64,000 nt of DNA from Microbacterium sufflavum (GTDB taxonomy: Bacteria > Actinomycetota > Actinomycetes > Actinomycetales > Microbacteriaceae). The number at the start of each line of letters is the position of its first letter. Position 1 is the stretch's first letter. Position numbers and translations under genes: made by a program. The stretch lies in assembly GCF_023101165.1 (NCBI RefSeq), contig NZ_CP078076.1, forward strand, positions 2,232,001-2,296,000, given 5' to 3'. Shown here piece after piece: positions 1 through 9,517 of the stretch. Below the pieces are notes generated by a model, which was given only the letters and a program-made list of their open reading frames with translations, did no database searches and was not told the origin of the DNA.

Positions 1-837
1 AAGGGGGCGATCTTCGTCGAGGAGGTCGACGAGGTGCCCGAGGGAGCCCACGTCGTCTTCAGCGCGCACGGGGTCTCTCCCGCCGTGGTGAATGCCGCGT
101 CCGACCGGGGACTGCACGCGATCGACGCGACCTGCCCGCTCGTGACGAAGGTGCACCGCGAGGCGGTGCGGTTCGCGCGCGACGACTTCGAGATCCTCCT
201 GATCGGGCACGACGGGCACGAGGAGGTGGAGGGCACCGCGGGCGAGGCCCCCGACCACGTCACGGTCGTCAACTCTCCCGAGGAGGCCGACACCGTCCAG
301 GTGAAGGACCCGTCGAAGGTGGTGTGGCTGTCGCAGACGACGCTCTCGGTCGACGAGACGATGGAGACCGTCAATCGTCTGCGCACCCGCTTCCCCGAGC
401 TGCACAACCCGCCGTCCGACGACATCTGCTACGCCACTCAGAACCGCCAGGTCGCGATCAAGAAGGTCGCGGCGGGCGCGGATCTGGTGATCGTGGTCGG
501 ATCGGCCAACTCCTCCAACAGCGTGCGCCTGGTCGAGGTCGCGCTCGAGTACGGGGCGAAGGCGGCGTACCGGGTCGACTACGCCGAGGAGATCCAGCAG
601 GAGTGGCTCGACGGCGTCGAGACCGTCGGTGTCACCAGCGGCGCCTCGGTGCCGGAGGTGCTGGTGCGTGAGGTGCTCGACGCGATCGGCGACGCGGGGT
701 ACCGCGACGTCGAGGAGGTGCGCACCGCGGAGGAGGACCTGATGTTCTCCCTGCCGAAGGAGCTGCGCCAGGACCCGTCCGGCCAGCGCGACGCCCGCGC
801 CCTCGGAGGCCGTGCCTCCGCCGGAGCAGGCGCGTAG
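1..837 (+). CDS. ispH: 4-hydroxy-3-methylbut-2-enyl diphosphate reductase, 5'-truncated
   Basis: This is the 3' part of ispH (lytB), the last enzyme of the MEP isoprenoid pathway, which reduces HMBPP to IPP and DMAPP with a [4Fe-4S] cluster. The frame is open from base 1, so the start lies outside the window; 278 residues are visible. Seen are FSAHGVSP near the left edge, a cluster cysteine in [11 protein letters not shown], the [10 protein letters not shown] stretch, a second cluster cysteine in [10 protein letters not shown] and the NSSNS substrate-binding stretch. The first cysteine motif is off the window. The next gene starts 2 bases after the TAG stop, so the two are probably co-transcribed. 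Confidence 0.96.
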   Translation, partial: KGAIFVEEVDEVPEGAHVVFSAHGVSPAVVNAASDRGLHAIDATCPLVTKVHREAVRFARDDFEILLIGHDGHEEVEGTAGEAPDHVTVVNSPEEADTVQVKDPSKVVWLSQTTLSVDETMETVNRLRTRFPELHNPPSDDICYATQNRQVAIKKVAAGADLVIVVGSANSSNSVRLVEVALEYGAKAAYRVDYAEEIQQEWLDGVETVGVTSGASVPEVLVREVLDAIGDAGYRDVEEVRTAEEDLMFSLPKELRQDPSGQRDARALGGRASAGAGA

Positions 838-839
838 CG

Positions 840-1628
840 TTGAGCGCGGCGGAGGCGGAGCCGACCCTCATCGGGTCGGTGCAGCGCGCGCTCCGCCTCG
901 TCGACATCGTCGCGAACTCCCCGCGACCGCTGCCGCCCAAGATGCTCGCCGCGATCACGGGTCTCACTCCCGGCACCACGTACAACCTGGTGCGTACGCT
1001 CGTGCACGAGGGCTACCTGAGCGCGGAGCCCGACGGCCTCGTGCTCGGCACCCGGTTTCCGGCGTTCCAGCAGCAGGGCGACTCGCGCGGCGTGTTCCTG
1101 GCCCGCGTGCGCGCGGCGCTCCGGGCAGTCACCGAGGACCTCGGCGCGACGGCCTATCTCTCGCGCTTCGCGGACGGTGAGCTGCATCTCGTGGACATCG
1201 TCGACGCGGAACGCAACCCCCGGGTCGAGCTGTGGGTCGGGCTGCACTCCAGCGCGCATGCCACGGCCCTCGGCAAGCAGATTCTGGCCGAGCTGCCCGA
1301 CGAGGAGCGTCGCGACTACCTGTCGCGTCACCGCCTGGAGGAGCTCACCCCGCGGACCATCAGCGACCGGCGGACGCTGCTCACCCAGCTGGAGCAGTCG
1401 CCGGGCTGGGCTGTCGACCAGGAGGAATACGCGATCGGCGCGACGTGCGTGGCGGTGCCGGTGATCGCCCCCGGGGTGACGGCCTCGCTCGCGATCTCGC
1501 TGCCGGCGGACCAGGCGGTGGTGGATCGCCGGCTCGTCTCCCGCCTGCAGCGCTCCGCCCGCAATCTGTCGCTGCAGCTCGGGGCCGACGCGCTCGGCAG
1601 CGGGCAGGGCGACGAGTTCACTATCTGA
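840..1628 (+). CDS. IclR-family transcriptional regulator
   Basis: A 262-residue protein of normal IclR length. The N-terminal winged helix-turn-helix spans about residues 15-70 (ALRLVDIVANS, then LTPGTTYNLVRTLVHEGYL). The C-terminal effector domain follows, with WVGLHSSAHATALGKQILAEL and later YAIGATCVAVPV, both typical of the family. IclR proteins bind small organic acids and usually control catabolic genes. The start is a TTG that lies 2 bases after the ispH stop, with a GGAG about 12 bases upstream; the next in-frame ATG would remove most of the DNA-binding domain. The tight spacing suggests read-through from ispH. No target can be deduced, because the downstream genes have their own promoters. 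Confidence 0.9.
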   Translation: MSAAEAEPTLIGSVQRALRLVDIVANSPRPLPPKMLAAITGLTPGTTYNLVRTLVHEGYLSAEPDGLVLGTRFPAFQQQGDSRGVFLARVRAALRAVTEDLGATAYLSRFADGELHLVDIVDAERNPRVELWVGLHSSAHATALGKQILAELPDEERRDYLSRHRLEELTPRTISDRRTLLTQLEQSPGWAVDQEEYAIGATCVAVPVIAPGVTASLAISLPADQAVVDRRLVSRLQRSARNLSLQLGADALGSGQGDEFTI

Positions 1629-1675
1629 ATTCCGACCCCTGGTTCTTCCGGCCGCGGGTTCCTACCATGGAAGGA

Positions 1676-1802
1676 GCAGCGCGATACAGAGCGCTGCCGA
1701 TCGCCAGAGGCGTCCCCAGCGCCGGCGACCGACCTGGATGAGGAGCATCCCCAGTGCTCCTCTCCCGCGGCCCCCGAGGAGTCCCCACTTCTCCGGGGCC
1801 GC
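1676..1802 (+). ncRNA. candidate structured RNA with repeated UCCCCA loops
   Basis: The 235-bp gap after the IclR gene holds four consecutive hairpins: 1676-1697 (GCAGCGC/GCGCTGC), 1701-1728 (TCGCC and GGCG paired with CGCC and GGCGA, with a 3-base bulge), 1740-1762 (GAGGAGCA/TGCTCCTC) and 1767-1802 (GCGGCCCC plus GAGGAG paired with CTTCTC plus GGGGCCGC). The last three expose TCCCCAG, TCCCCAG and TCCCCA in their loops. A possible -10 box, TACCAT, lies at 1663-1668. A fifth hairpin, 1807-1843 (GTCTCCG/CGGAGAC enclosing CGGCT/AGCCG), could end the transcript. C-rich loops are used by actinobacterial 6C RNA and staphylococcal Rsa RNAs to pair with G-rich ribosome binding sites. Transcription and strand are inferred. 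Confidence 0.42.
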
Positions 1803-1851
1803 CACCGTCTCCGGAGGTCTTCGGCTGGGAGCCGGTCGGAGACACGCGCGT

Positions 1852-1857
1852 TAGCAT
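1852..1857 (+). promoter_or_regulatory. -10 box of leaderless promoter for 1864 gene
   Basis: TAGCAT followed by six bases and then the ATG at 1864. There is no Shine-Dalgarno sequence, which fits a leaderless transcript. Confidence 0.65.
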
Positions 1858-1863
1858 GGCGGC

Positions 1864-2403
1864 ATGACAGATCAGCGCCCGCGCTACGGTGAGATCGCGA
1901 CGCCGGAGGAGCAGCGCCTGGCCCGCGGTCTGCCGCTCATCGACGAGGCCGTGCCGGCGCCCACGGCTCCGGCGTTCCCCGCCCCGGCGCCCGCGCCGGC
2001 CCCGGCGGTGGACGCCCCGCGCCGCCGGCCCGTCGACCGGATCGTGACCATCGCGCTGCTCGCCTACGGCCTCGTGAACGTCGTGGTGACCGGACTGTCC
2101 TACCTCGATATCGGCCGCGTCATGAACGAGACCATGTCGATCCTCGGGATCGAGGGGGAGTTCACCAACTACGCCATGGGTCGTCCCTGGGGGACGATCG
2201 CGGCGATCGTGCTGGTCCTGGGCTGGTGCATCACGGCGGCGCTGTCGATCCGGCGCCTCCGCCGTGGTCGCCTGACGTGGTGGCTGCCGGTCGTCGGCGC
2301 GATCGTGACGGTGATCGTGGTGTCGCTGTGCCTCGCCGTGCCGATGATGAACGACCCGGCCTTCCTCGCCTACCTGGAGCAGACGGCCGGCACCGTCCGC
2401 TGA
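1864..2403 (+). CDS. DUF6264-like membrane protein
   Basis: A 179-residue integral membrane protein of unknown function. The first 55 residues are cytoplasm-like, with a Pro/Ala-rich stretch at about 30-50 and basic residues at 53-59. Three hydrophobic segments follow at about 60-80, 110-130 and 138-160, with a basic RRLRRGR loop between the second and third. It resembles the DUF6264 proteins of Microbacteriaceae; this is recalled, not searched. The gene has its own leaderless promoter, so it does not depend on the IclR unit. A strong terminator follows it directly. Confidence 0.75.
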   Translation: MTDQRPRYGEIATPEEQRLARGLPLIDEAVPAPTAPAFPAPAPAPAPAVDAPRRRPVDRIVTIALLAYGLVNVVVTGLSYLDIGRVMNETMSILGIEGEFTNYAMGRPWGTIAAIVLVLGWCITAALSIRRLRRGRLTWWLPVVGAIVTVIVVSLCLAVPMMNDPAFLAYLEQTAGTVR

Positions 2404-2417
2404 TCTCCCGTGAACGA

Positions 2418-2448
2418 GAAGGGGCCCGGCACAGTGCCGGGCCCCTTC
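2418..2448. terminator. bidirectional terminator between 1864 gene and fba
   Basis: A perfect 15-bp inverted repeat (GAAGGGGCCCGGCAC at 2418-2432, partner at 2434-2448) between two convergent genes. The loop is only 1-3 bases and there is a short T-rich tail on the plus strand. Confidence 0.85.
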
Positions 2449-2464
2449 GTTCGTGATCCTGCGA

Positions 2465-3493
<1,029 letters not shown>

Positions 3494-3666
3494 GAGAACT
3501 CCTGCGGTAGGTGAAGCCGGGACAGGTGCCACTCTATCGGGGCGCCTGTCCGGCTCGTGCAGGCGAGCGGAGCATTCGGCGGCGCACGATCTGCCGTGCT
3601 GTTAAGAAGTGCGATTCCTTCGCGAGATACCGGCGGAAAGGAGGGCTGTTCGCGCGCCCACGTAGC

Positions 3667-3672
3667 TAGGCT
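3667..3672 (+). promoter_or_regulatory. -10 box of leaderless glpX promoter
   Basis: TAGGCT lies six bases before the glpX ATG, with no Shine-Dalgarno sequence between. Confidence 0.65.
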
Positions 3673-3678
3673 GGCCGC

Positions 3679-4665
3679 ATGGTGAGTCTGACTGCCGACC
3701 TGAGCCCGCTCCGTCCCGACCGTAACCTGGCGATGGAGCTCGTCCGCGCGACGGAGGCGGCAGCGATCCGCGCCGTGCCCTTCATCGGTCGCGGCGCGAA
3801 GGAGGCGGCCGACGGTGCCGCGGTCGACGCGATGCGCGCGTTCCTCGGCACGGTCGACTTCCAGGGCCGCGTGGTGATCGGCGAGGGGGAGAAGGACAAC
3901 GCTCCGATGCTGTTCAACGGCGAGGTCGTCGGTACCGGGCAGGGCCCGCTGTGCGACATCGCGGTCGACCCCATCGACGGCACGTCCCTCACCGCCGCCG
4001 GGCGACAGAACGCCCTCTCCGTGATCGCGGTGTCCGACCGCGACACGATGCTCGACGCGTCCAGCGTCTTCTACATGGACAAGCTCGTGACGGGACCGGC
4101 GGGCGTGGGCGTGGTCGACATCCGGCTCCCGATCGGCGAGAACATCCGCCGGCTCGCGGGCGCGCTCGACAAGCCGGTCGACGAGATCGTGGTGTCGGTG
4201 CTGAACCGTCCACGGCACGAGCAGCTGATCCAGGACATCCGCGACGCGGGCGCCGGCACCCGGCTGATGAGCGACGGCGATGTGGCCGGCGGGATCAACG
4301 CGGCCCGCCACGATGCGCGCACCGACATGTGCGTGGGCGTGGGCGGGAGCCCCGAGGGCATCGTCACCGCGTGCGCCATCAAGGCCCTCGGCGGTCACAT
4401 CCAGGGGCGGCTGTGGCCGCGGGACGACGACGAGCGCCAGCGCGGGATCGACGCGGGACTCGACATGGACAGGGTGTACGAGGCGGACGACCTCGTGCGC
4501 GGCAACAACACGATCTTCGTGGCGACGGGCGTCACCGACGGGCAGCTCGTGGCGGGGGTGCGCCGGGAGCGCGGCTACGTCTACACGGAGAGCGTCGTGC
4601 TGCGCGGGGCCTCGGGAACACTGCGCCGCATCGCCTCGGAGCACCTCGTGTCGAAGTGGCTGTGA
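3679..4665 (+). CDS. glpX: class II fructose-1,6-bisphosphatase
   Basis: A 328-residue GlpX-type phosphatase that hydrolyses fructose 1,6-bisphosphate to fructose 6-phosphate, the committed gluconeogenic step. The metal and substrate motifs are clear: VVIGEGEKDNAPM at about residues 68-80, the DPIDGTSLTAAG phosphatase signature at about 96-107, and GVGGSPEGIVTA later. Length matches the family. The ATG at 3679 follows a -10 box by six bases, so the mRNA is probably leaderless. It is divergent from fba across 185 bp. That gap contains an imperfect inverted repeat (GCCGGGACAGG near 3513 with CCTGTCCGGC near 3544) that could take part in joint control. Confidence 0.97.
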   Translation: MVSLTADLSPLRPDRNLAMELVRATEAAAIRAVPFIGRGAKEAADGAAVDAMRAFLGTVDFQGRVVIGEGEKDNAPMLFNGEVVGTGQGPLCDIAVDPIDGTSLTAAGRQNALSVIAVSDRDTMLDASSVFYMDKLVTGPAGVGVVDIRLPIGENIRRLAGALDKPVDEIVVSVLNRPRHEQLIQDIRDAGAGTRLMSDGDVAGGINAARHDARTDMCVGVGGSPEGIVTACAIKALGGHIQGRLWPRDDDERQRGIDAGLDMDRVYEADDLVRGNNTIFVATGVTDGQLVAGVRRERGYVYTESVVLRGASGTLRRIASEHLVSKWL

Positions 4666-4859
4666 CCACTTCCTTCCGCGGCTGATCGACTGCTCTGAGC
4701 TCGAAGGCTGCCCGTCTCGGGCGACGCCATCGTTATCGAGCCGGTACCGGCGCGCGCGACCCGTGGCACCGGTCGCGCGAGGCGTCGTGTCACAATTGTC
4801 ACTGGGTTTGTCGCCGTCGACGGAGCCGCCAGGCACCGCAGGCACAGGAGGGCGAACGC

Positions 4860-5144
4860 ATGACAACGCAGCACACGAGTGGCTCGACCAGCGCCGCACC
4901 GACCAAGATCATCACCACCAACACGGGACGCATCCTCCGGGTGAGCGCCGATGCCGAGGCCGCCGTGACCACACCGGCCGCCCCCGCGAAACCGCAGGTC
5001 GACCCGGCTCGTCGGGCCGACGTGCTGTTCCGCGTTCGACGTGACGAGGGCCACGAGATCAGCGCCTGGTGGATGATCGGCGCCTTCCTCGCCACAAGCG
5101 GCCTCGTCATCCTGCTGCTCAGCGGCGTGCCCGGCGTCGCCTGA
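4860..5144 (+). CDS. small single-pass membrane protein, unknown function
   Basis: A 94-residue protein not assigned to a family. It has a long polar N-terminal part rich in Thr, Ala and Pro (residues 1-50), a charged stretch (RRADVLFRVRRDEGHE, about 51-66) and one hydrophobic segment at about 69-90 that ends almost at the C-terminus, so it may be tail-anchored. The ATG at 4860 has a good Shine-Dalgarno sequence (AGGAGG) 6 bases upstream. The 194 bp between glpX and this gene contain a 9-bp GC-rich inverted repeat (4753-4761/4771-4779) but no clear terminator. It converges with rmuC. Confidence 0.7.
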   Translation: MTTQHTSGSTSAAPTKIITTNTGRILRVSADAEAAVTTPAAPAKPQVDPARRADVLFRVRRDEGHEISAWWMIGAFLATSGLVILLLSGVPGVA

Positions 5145-5170
5145 CGCGTCCTCGTCCTGGCCGTTCCGGC

Positions 5171-6571
5171 TCATTCGTGGCGGGACGTCTGCGCCTCATC
5201 CAGGCGTCGTCGCACCTCGCCGACGTCGGCCCTGAGGCCGTCCAGGAGGTCCGGGGTCTCGCCCGGCGCTGCCGCGGGCTCCGCTGCTCCGGAGGCCGTG
5301 CGTGACACGCCGCTGTCCACCGGCACGGCCGTGGATGCGGGTTCGACCGCCGCCGCGGCTTCGGAGGTCGGCGCGGCATCGACGGTCGGCCCGGCCCCAC
5401 CGGTGCCGATCAGCTCCGCCGCGGTGAAGCGACGACCGTCCGCTGTGACGACGGGCGGAGCGCTGAGCGCGGACGCGTCCACTCCGGGGAACTGCCGCGC
5501 CGTCACGAGCACACGCGACTCGAGGGACCCCGCGAACCGGTTGTAGCTGTCGACCGTGCGCTCGAGCGCACGGCGCAGATCGTCGGCATGACCGGCGAGC
5601 GTGCCGAGGCGCTCGTAGAGCTGCGTGCCCAGGGTCAGCAGACGACGTGCTTCGGTCGACACCTCCTGCTGCGTCCACGTGTAGGCGACGGTCTTCAGCA
5701 CGGCCCACAGGTTGACGGGGGAGGCGAGGGCCACATGGCGGCTGAAGGCGTAGTCGAGCAGCGTCGGGTCTTCGTCGATGGCCGTCGCGAGCAGCGACTC
5801 GCTCGGCAGGAAGCAGATCACGAACTCGGGACTCGCGTCGAGGCCCGACCAGTACGCCTTCTTCGCCAGGGCGTCGACGTGTGCGCGCACGGCCTTCACG
5901 TGCTTCTGGAGGTGTGCGCGACGCTGCGCCTCGTGCGCGTCGCCAACGGGCAGCGCCGAGGCCTCGAGGTAGGCGTCGAGCGGAACCTTCGCGTCGACCG
6001 CGATCGACGTGCCGCCGGCGAGCCGCACGACCATGTCGGGGCGCCCCTGCCCGCGGTCCGAGGAGATCGTGGTCTGCAGATCGAAGTCGACGTGGCGCGT
6101 GAGCCCGGCGGCCTCCACCACCCGGCGCAGCTGTGCTTCGCCCCACACCCCGCGCGTCGCGGTCGACTTCAGCGCTCCGGCGAGCGACTCCGTGGTCGCG
6201 CGCAGGGCCTCGTCGGACTCCTGCGCACGCCGCAGCTGTTCCGCGAGGGTGCCGAACTGCTCGTGCCGCTCGTGCTCGATGGCCGCGACCTTGGACTGCA
6301 TCTGCTGCAGACTCTCGCGCACCGGGGCGAGCGCCTGCAGCACGGCGTTCTGCTGCTGCACACGCAGGGCCTCGGCGCGCTGCTCCGCGCGGCCGTGCTC
6401 GACCGCGTCGCGATACAGGTCGTACTGCCGGTCGCGGTCGTCACGGGCGGCCGCGAGTTCGGCCTCGGCACGGGCGAGCTCGGCGGCGCCCCGACTCGCG
6501 CGCAGGAACCAGCCCAGGGCGACGCCCGCGGCCACGGCCACGAGGAGCAGAACGATCGTCAGCGCATCCAT
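5171..6571 (-). CDS. rmuC: DNA recombination protein RmuC
   Basis: A 466-residue RmuC-family protein. The family limits DNA inversions at short inverted repeats and belongs to the PD-(D/E)XK nuclease-like superfamily. Residues 1-24 form a membrane anchor (ALTIVLLLVAVAAGVALGWF), followed by a predicted coiled coil rich in Ala, Glu and Arg to about residue 110. The conserved core contains STATRGVWGEAQLRRVVEAAGL and GRPDMVVRLAGG followed by IAVDAKVPLDAYLEA, which holds the D...DxK-like nuclease residues. The C-terminal ~90 residues are Ala/Pro-rich and low in complexity. The ATG at 6571 lacks an obvious Shine-Dalgarno sequence. Confidence 0.93.
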   Translation of the reverse strand: MDALTIVLLLVAVAAGVALGWFLRASRGAAELARAEAELAAARDDRDRQYDLYRDAVEHGRAEQRAEALRVQQQNAVLQALAPVRESLQQMQSKVAAIEHERHEQFGTLAEQLRRAQESDEALRATTESLAGALKSTATRGVWGEAQLRRVVEAAGLTRHVDFDLQTTISSDRGQGRPDMVVRLAGGTSIAVDAKVPLDAYLEASALPVGDAHEAQRRAHLQKHVKAVRAHVDALAKKAYWSGLDASPEFVICFLPSESLLATAIDEDPTLLDYAFSRHVALASPVNLWAVLKTVAYTWTQQEVSTEARRLLTLGTQLYERLGTLAGHADDLRRALERTVDSYNRFAGSLESRVLVTARQFPGVDASALSAPPVVTADGRRFTAAELIGTGGAGPTVDAAPTSEAAAAVEPASTAVPVDSGVSRTASGAAEPAAAPGETPDLLDGLRADVGEVRRRLDEAQTSRHE

Positions 6572-6626
6572 GGGCCCATCGTGCCCCCGGGGTCGGACAT
6601 TCGCCGGGAGGCACCGCTGAGCGGTC

Positions 6627-7220
6627 TCAGGCGACCGCGCGCTCCAGGGCGGGGAGGGCGGGCTCGGTCACCCGCAGGCTCAGGGCGTCGGCGAGGGCGA
6701 AGACGTCGGCGGCCGCGGCGCGCCGAGCGGCATCGACCACGATGTGCGCGCATGCGCGGGCGTCGGCGAGGGCATCGTGATGGGAGAACTCCTCGTACCC
6801 GGCGGCGGCCGCGGCGAGCGGGAGCCGGTAGGAGTCGAGCTGGTAGGTCTTGCGGGCCACCTGCAGGCTGCAGAGTGAGCGGTAGGGCGGGCAGATCTGA
6901 CCCGTGGCCTCCGCCGCACGGCGCAGCACGTTGAGGTCGAATCCGGCGTTGTGCGCCACGAGCACGTCGGCACCGGCGAAGGCGCACAGACGGTCGAACT
7001 GATCCGCCCAGGAGGAGGCCGTCGCGACGTGCTCCGGCCGGATGCCGTGGATGCGGACGTTCCACTCCATGAACTCGTCGTGACCGGGCGGCGGCTGGAT
7101 GAGCCAGCCCGCGGTGGCGACGACCTCGCCGCCGCGCACGCGGACGAGTCCGACGGCGCAGGCGGAGGCCGGGCTGGAGTTCGCGGTCTCGAAGTCGATC
7201 GCAGTGAAGTCCAGTGGCAC
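6627..7220 (-). CDS. DnaQ-like DEDDh 3'-5' exonuclease
   Basis: A 197-residue RNase T/DnaQ-fold exonuclease. The acidic residues are visible as AIDFETANSS (Exo I, residues 7-16), HNAGFDLNVLR (Exo II) and HHDALADARACAHI (Exo III with the DEDDh histidine). No other domain is present, so this is a stand-alone nuclease and not a full polymerase epsilon subunit. Its substrate cannot be told from sequence. The start is a GTG at 7220. It lies 55 bp upstream of rmuC on the same strand and divergent from the methyltransferase at 7280. Confidence 0.88.
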   Translation of the reverse strand: MPLDFTAIDFETANSSPASACAVGLVRVRGGEVVATAGWLIQPPPGHDEFMEWNVRIHGIRPEHVATASSWADQFDRLCAFAGADVLVAHNAGFDLNVLRRAAEATGQICPPYRSLCSLQVARKTYQLDSYRLPLAAAAAGYEEFSHHDALADARACAHIVVDAARRAAAADVFALADALSLRVTEPALPALERAVA

Positions 7221-7267
7221 GTCTTCACTCTCTCCCGGGCCTCCGACGTCGGGTCGCAGACTCGCCG

Positions 7268-7273
7268 TAGGCT
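7268..7273 (+). promoter_or_regulatory. -10 box of leaderless promoter for 7280 gene
   Basis: TAGGCT lies six bases before the ATG at 7280; no ribosome binding site is present. Confidence 0.65.
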
Positions 7274-7279
7274 GGCCAC

Positions 7280-8020
7280 ATGAGCGACGAGCAGGCGACC
7301 TCCTTCGGCGGCCAGGCGGGCAGCTACGAGGTCGGTCGCCCCGAGTACCCGTTCGAGGCGGTCACGTGGATGCTCGACCGCGCGCCGGCAGGAGCCCGCC
7401 GTATCGCCGACGTCGGCGCGGGCACCGGCAAGCTCACCCGTGCCCTCGTCGCGGGGGAGGGCGCGGAGGTCGTCGCGGTGGATCCGGATCCCGCGATGCT
7501 CGCCGCCCTGCGCGACGCGGTGCCCGGAGTGCCCACTTTCGTCGGCACGGCCGAGCGCCTCCCGCTGCCCGACGCGAGCGTCGACGCGGTGGTGCTGGGC
7601 CAGGCATGGCACTGGGTCGATCCGGTCGCGGCCTCCGCGGAGATCGGCCGCGTCGTGCGCCCCGGCGGGGTGCTCGGGCTGGTCTGGAACCTGCGCGATG
7701 AGCGTGTGGACTGGGTGCGTCGCCTGACCGACATCATGCACGGCAGCAACGCCGAGATCATGCTCGCCGCGGGCGATCCCGTGGTGGCCGCGCCGTTCGG
7801 CGGGCTGGAGCAGGAGCGCTGGGAGTGGGTGCGTCCGGTGACGCGCGAGGTGATGCACCGCATGGCGTCGTCGCGCAGCTACGTCATCACGGCCGACGAC
7901 GCGGAGAAGGCGCGTATCCGGCGCGACATGGACGCCCTGTTCGACGAGCTGGGGCTGTACGACGACGCCACGATCGAGCTGCCGTACGTGACGAGGGCGT
8001 TCCGCGCCGTGCGCGACTGA
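7280..8020 (+). CDS. class I SAM-dependent methyltransferase
   Basis: A 246-residue methyltransferase of the UbiE/Methyltransf_11 type. The SAM-binding motif I is IADVGAGTGKLTRAL (about residues 40-54), followed by the acidic motif II VVAVDPDPAML and the motif around DAVVLGQAWHWVD that many small-molecule methyltransferases share. The substrate cannot be deduced. The ATG follows a -10 box by six bases, so it is probably translated from a leaderless mRNA. It is followed after 43 bp by ychF, which has its own -10 box. Confidence 0.87.
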   Translation: MSDEQATSFGGQAGSYEVGRPEYPFEAVTWMLDRAPAGARRIADVGAGTGKLTRALVAGEGAEVVAVDPDPAMLAALRDAVPGVPTFVGTAERLPLPDASVDAVVLGQAWHWVDPVAASAEIGRVVRPGGVLGLVWNLRDERVDWVRRLTDIMHGSNAEIMLAAGDPVVAAPFGGLEQERWEWVRPVTREVMHRMASSRSYVITADDAEKARIRRDMDALFDELGLYDDATIELPYVTRAFRAVRD

Positions 8021-8049
8021 GCCCGCGCGGCAGCATCATTGCCCCCAGG

Positions 8050-8055
8050 TAGACT
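8050..8055 (+). promoter_or_regulatory. -10 box upstream of ychF
   Basis: TAGACT lies eight bases before the GTG start of ychF; nearly leaderless spacing. Confidence 0.5.
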
Positions 8056-8063
8056 CGTACCCC

Positions 8064-9137
<1,074 letters not shown>

Positions 9138-9172
9138 TGCGGGAAGTGGTCGCCGGTGTTCCTGGGAACGCT

Positions 9173-9178
9173 TAGAGT
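9173..9178 (+). promoter_or_regulatory. -10 box of leaderless promoter for 9185 gene
   Basis: TAGAGT lies six bases before the ATG at 9185. Confidence 0.6.
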
Positions 9179-9184
9179 TCGATC

Positions 9185-9496
9185 ATGGGAAAGCTGGAGT
9201 ACAACAGCTCGCGGCCGCCGATCGAGGTCGACGACGACGTCCTGGTGCATCTGAAGATCGTGATCTCGACGAAGCTCCGCCGACAGGAGAGCTTCATGAT
9301 GACGTGGCCCTCGGGGAAGAAGCATCCCGGGCGCCTCTCGGCGTGGATGCACCCGAGCATCCCGCTGGTCCTGGAGTTCGACGAGGAGCCGCCGCCGAAG
9401 ATCGACCCGGCGCGGCTCGAGCGCATGATGGAGCGCCTGAACGCCCGGGGCGAGCTCGTGCTCGACGAGCTCAGCGACGACGATCGCTCGGCCTGA
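9185..9496 (+). CDS. DUF7882-like small protein
   Basis: A 103-residue protein that starts MGKLEYNSSRPPIEVDDDVL and continues HLKIVISTKLRRQESFMMTW. It resembles a family common in Microbacteriaceae (DUF7882), whose members are sometimes labelled ATP-dependent DNA ligase in databases. No ligase nucleotidyltransferase motif is present, so that label should not be copied. The protein is acidic at the C-terminus (LDELSDDDRSA), has no signal peptide or membrane segment and is probably cytoplasmic. The ATG at 9185 follows a -10 box by six bases. It converges with the GH65 gene after 21 bp. Confidence 0.75.
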   Translation: MGKLEYNSSRPPIEVDDDVLVHLKIVISTKLRRQESFMMTWPSGKKHPGRLSAWMHPSIPLVLEFDEEPPPKIDPARLERMMERLNARGELVLDELSDDDRSA

Positions 9497-9517
9497 CACG
9501 AGGTCGTGCGTGCGGGC

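Noticed and set aside
1669..1741. A 24-codon frame starting at ATG 1669
   Set aside because: Its start overlaps the TACCAT box and it has no ribosome binding site; the folded RNA is a better explanation of the region.
1676..1802. Direct assignment to the 6C RNA family
   Set aside because: The loops have four cytosines and there are three of them, while 6C RNA has two stems with at least six. It is left as an unnamed candidate.
4753..4779. 9-bp GC-rich hairpin after glpX
   Set aside because: No T run and 88 bases from the stop; it may be a terminator, but the evidence is too thin to call.
9185..9496. ATP-dependent DNA ligase label for the DUF7882-like protein
   Set aside because: Only 103 residues and no KxDG nucleotidyltransferase motif.
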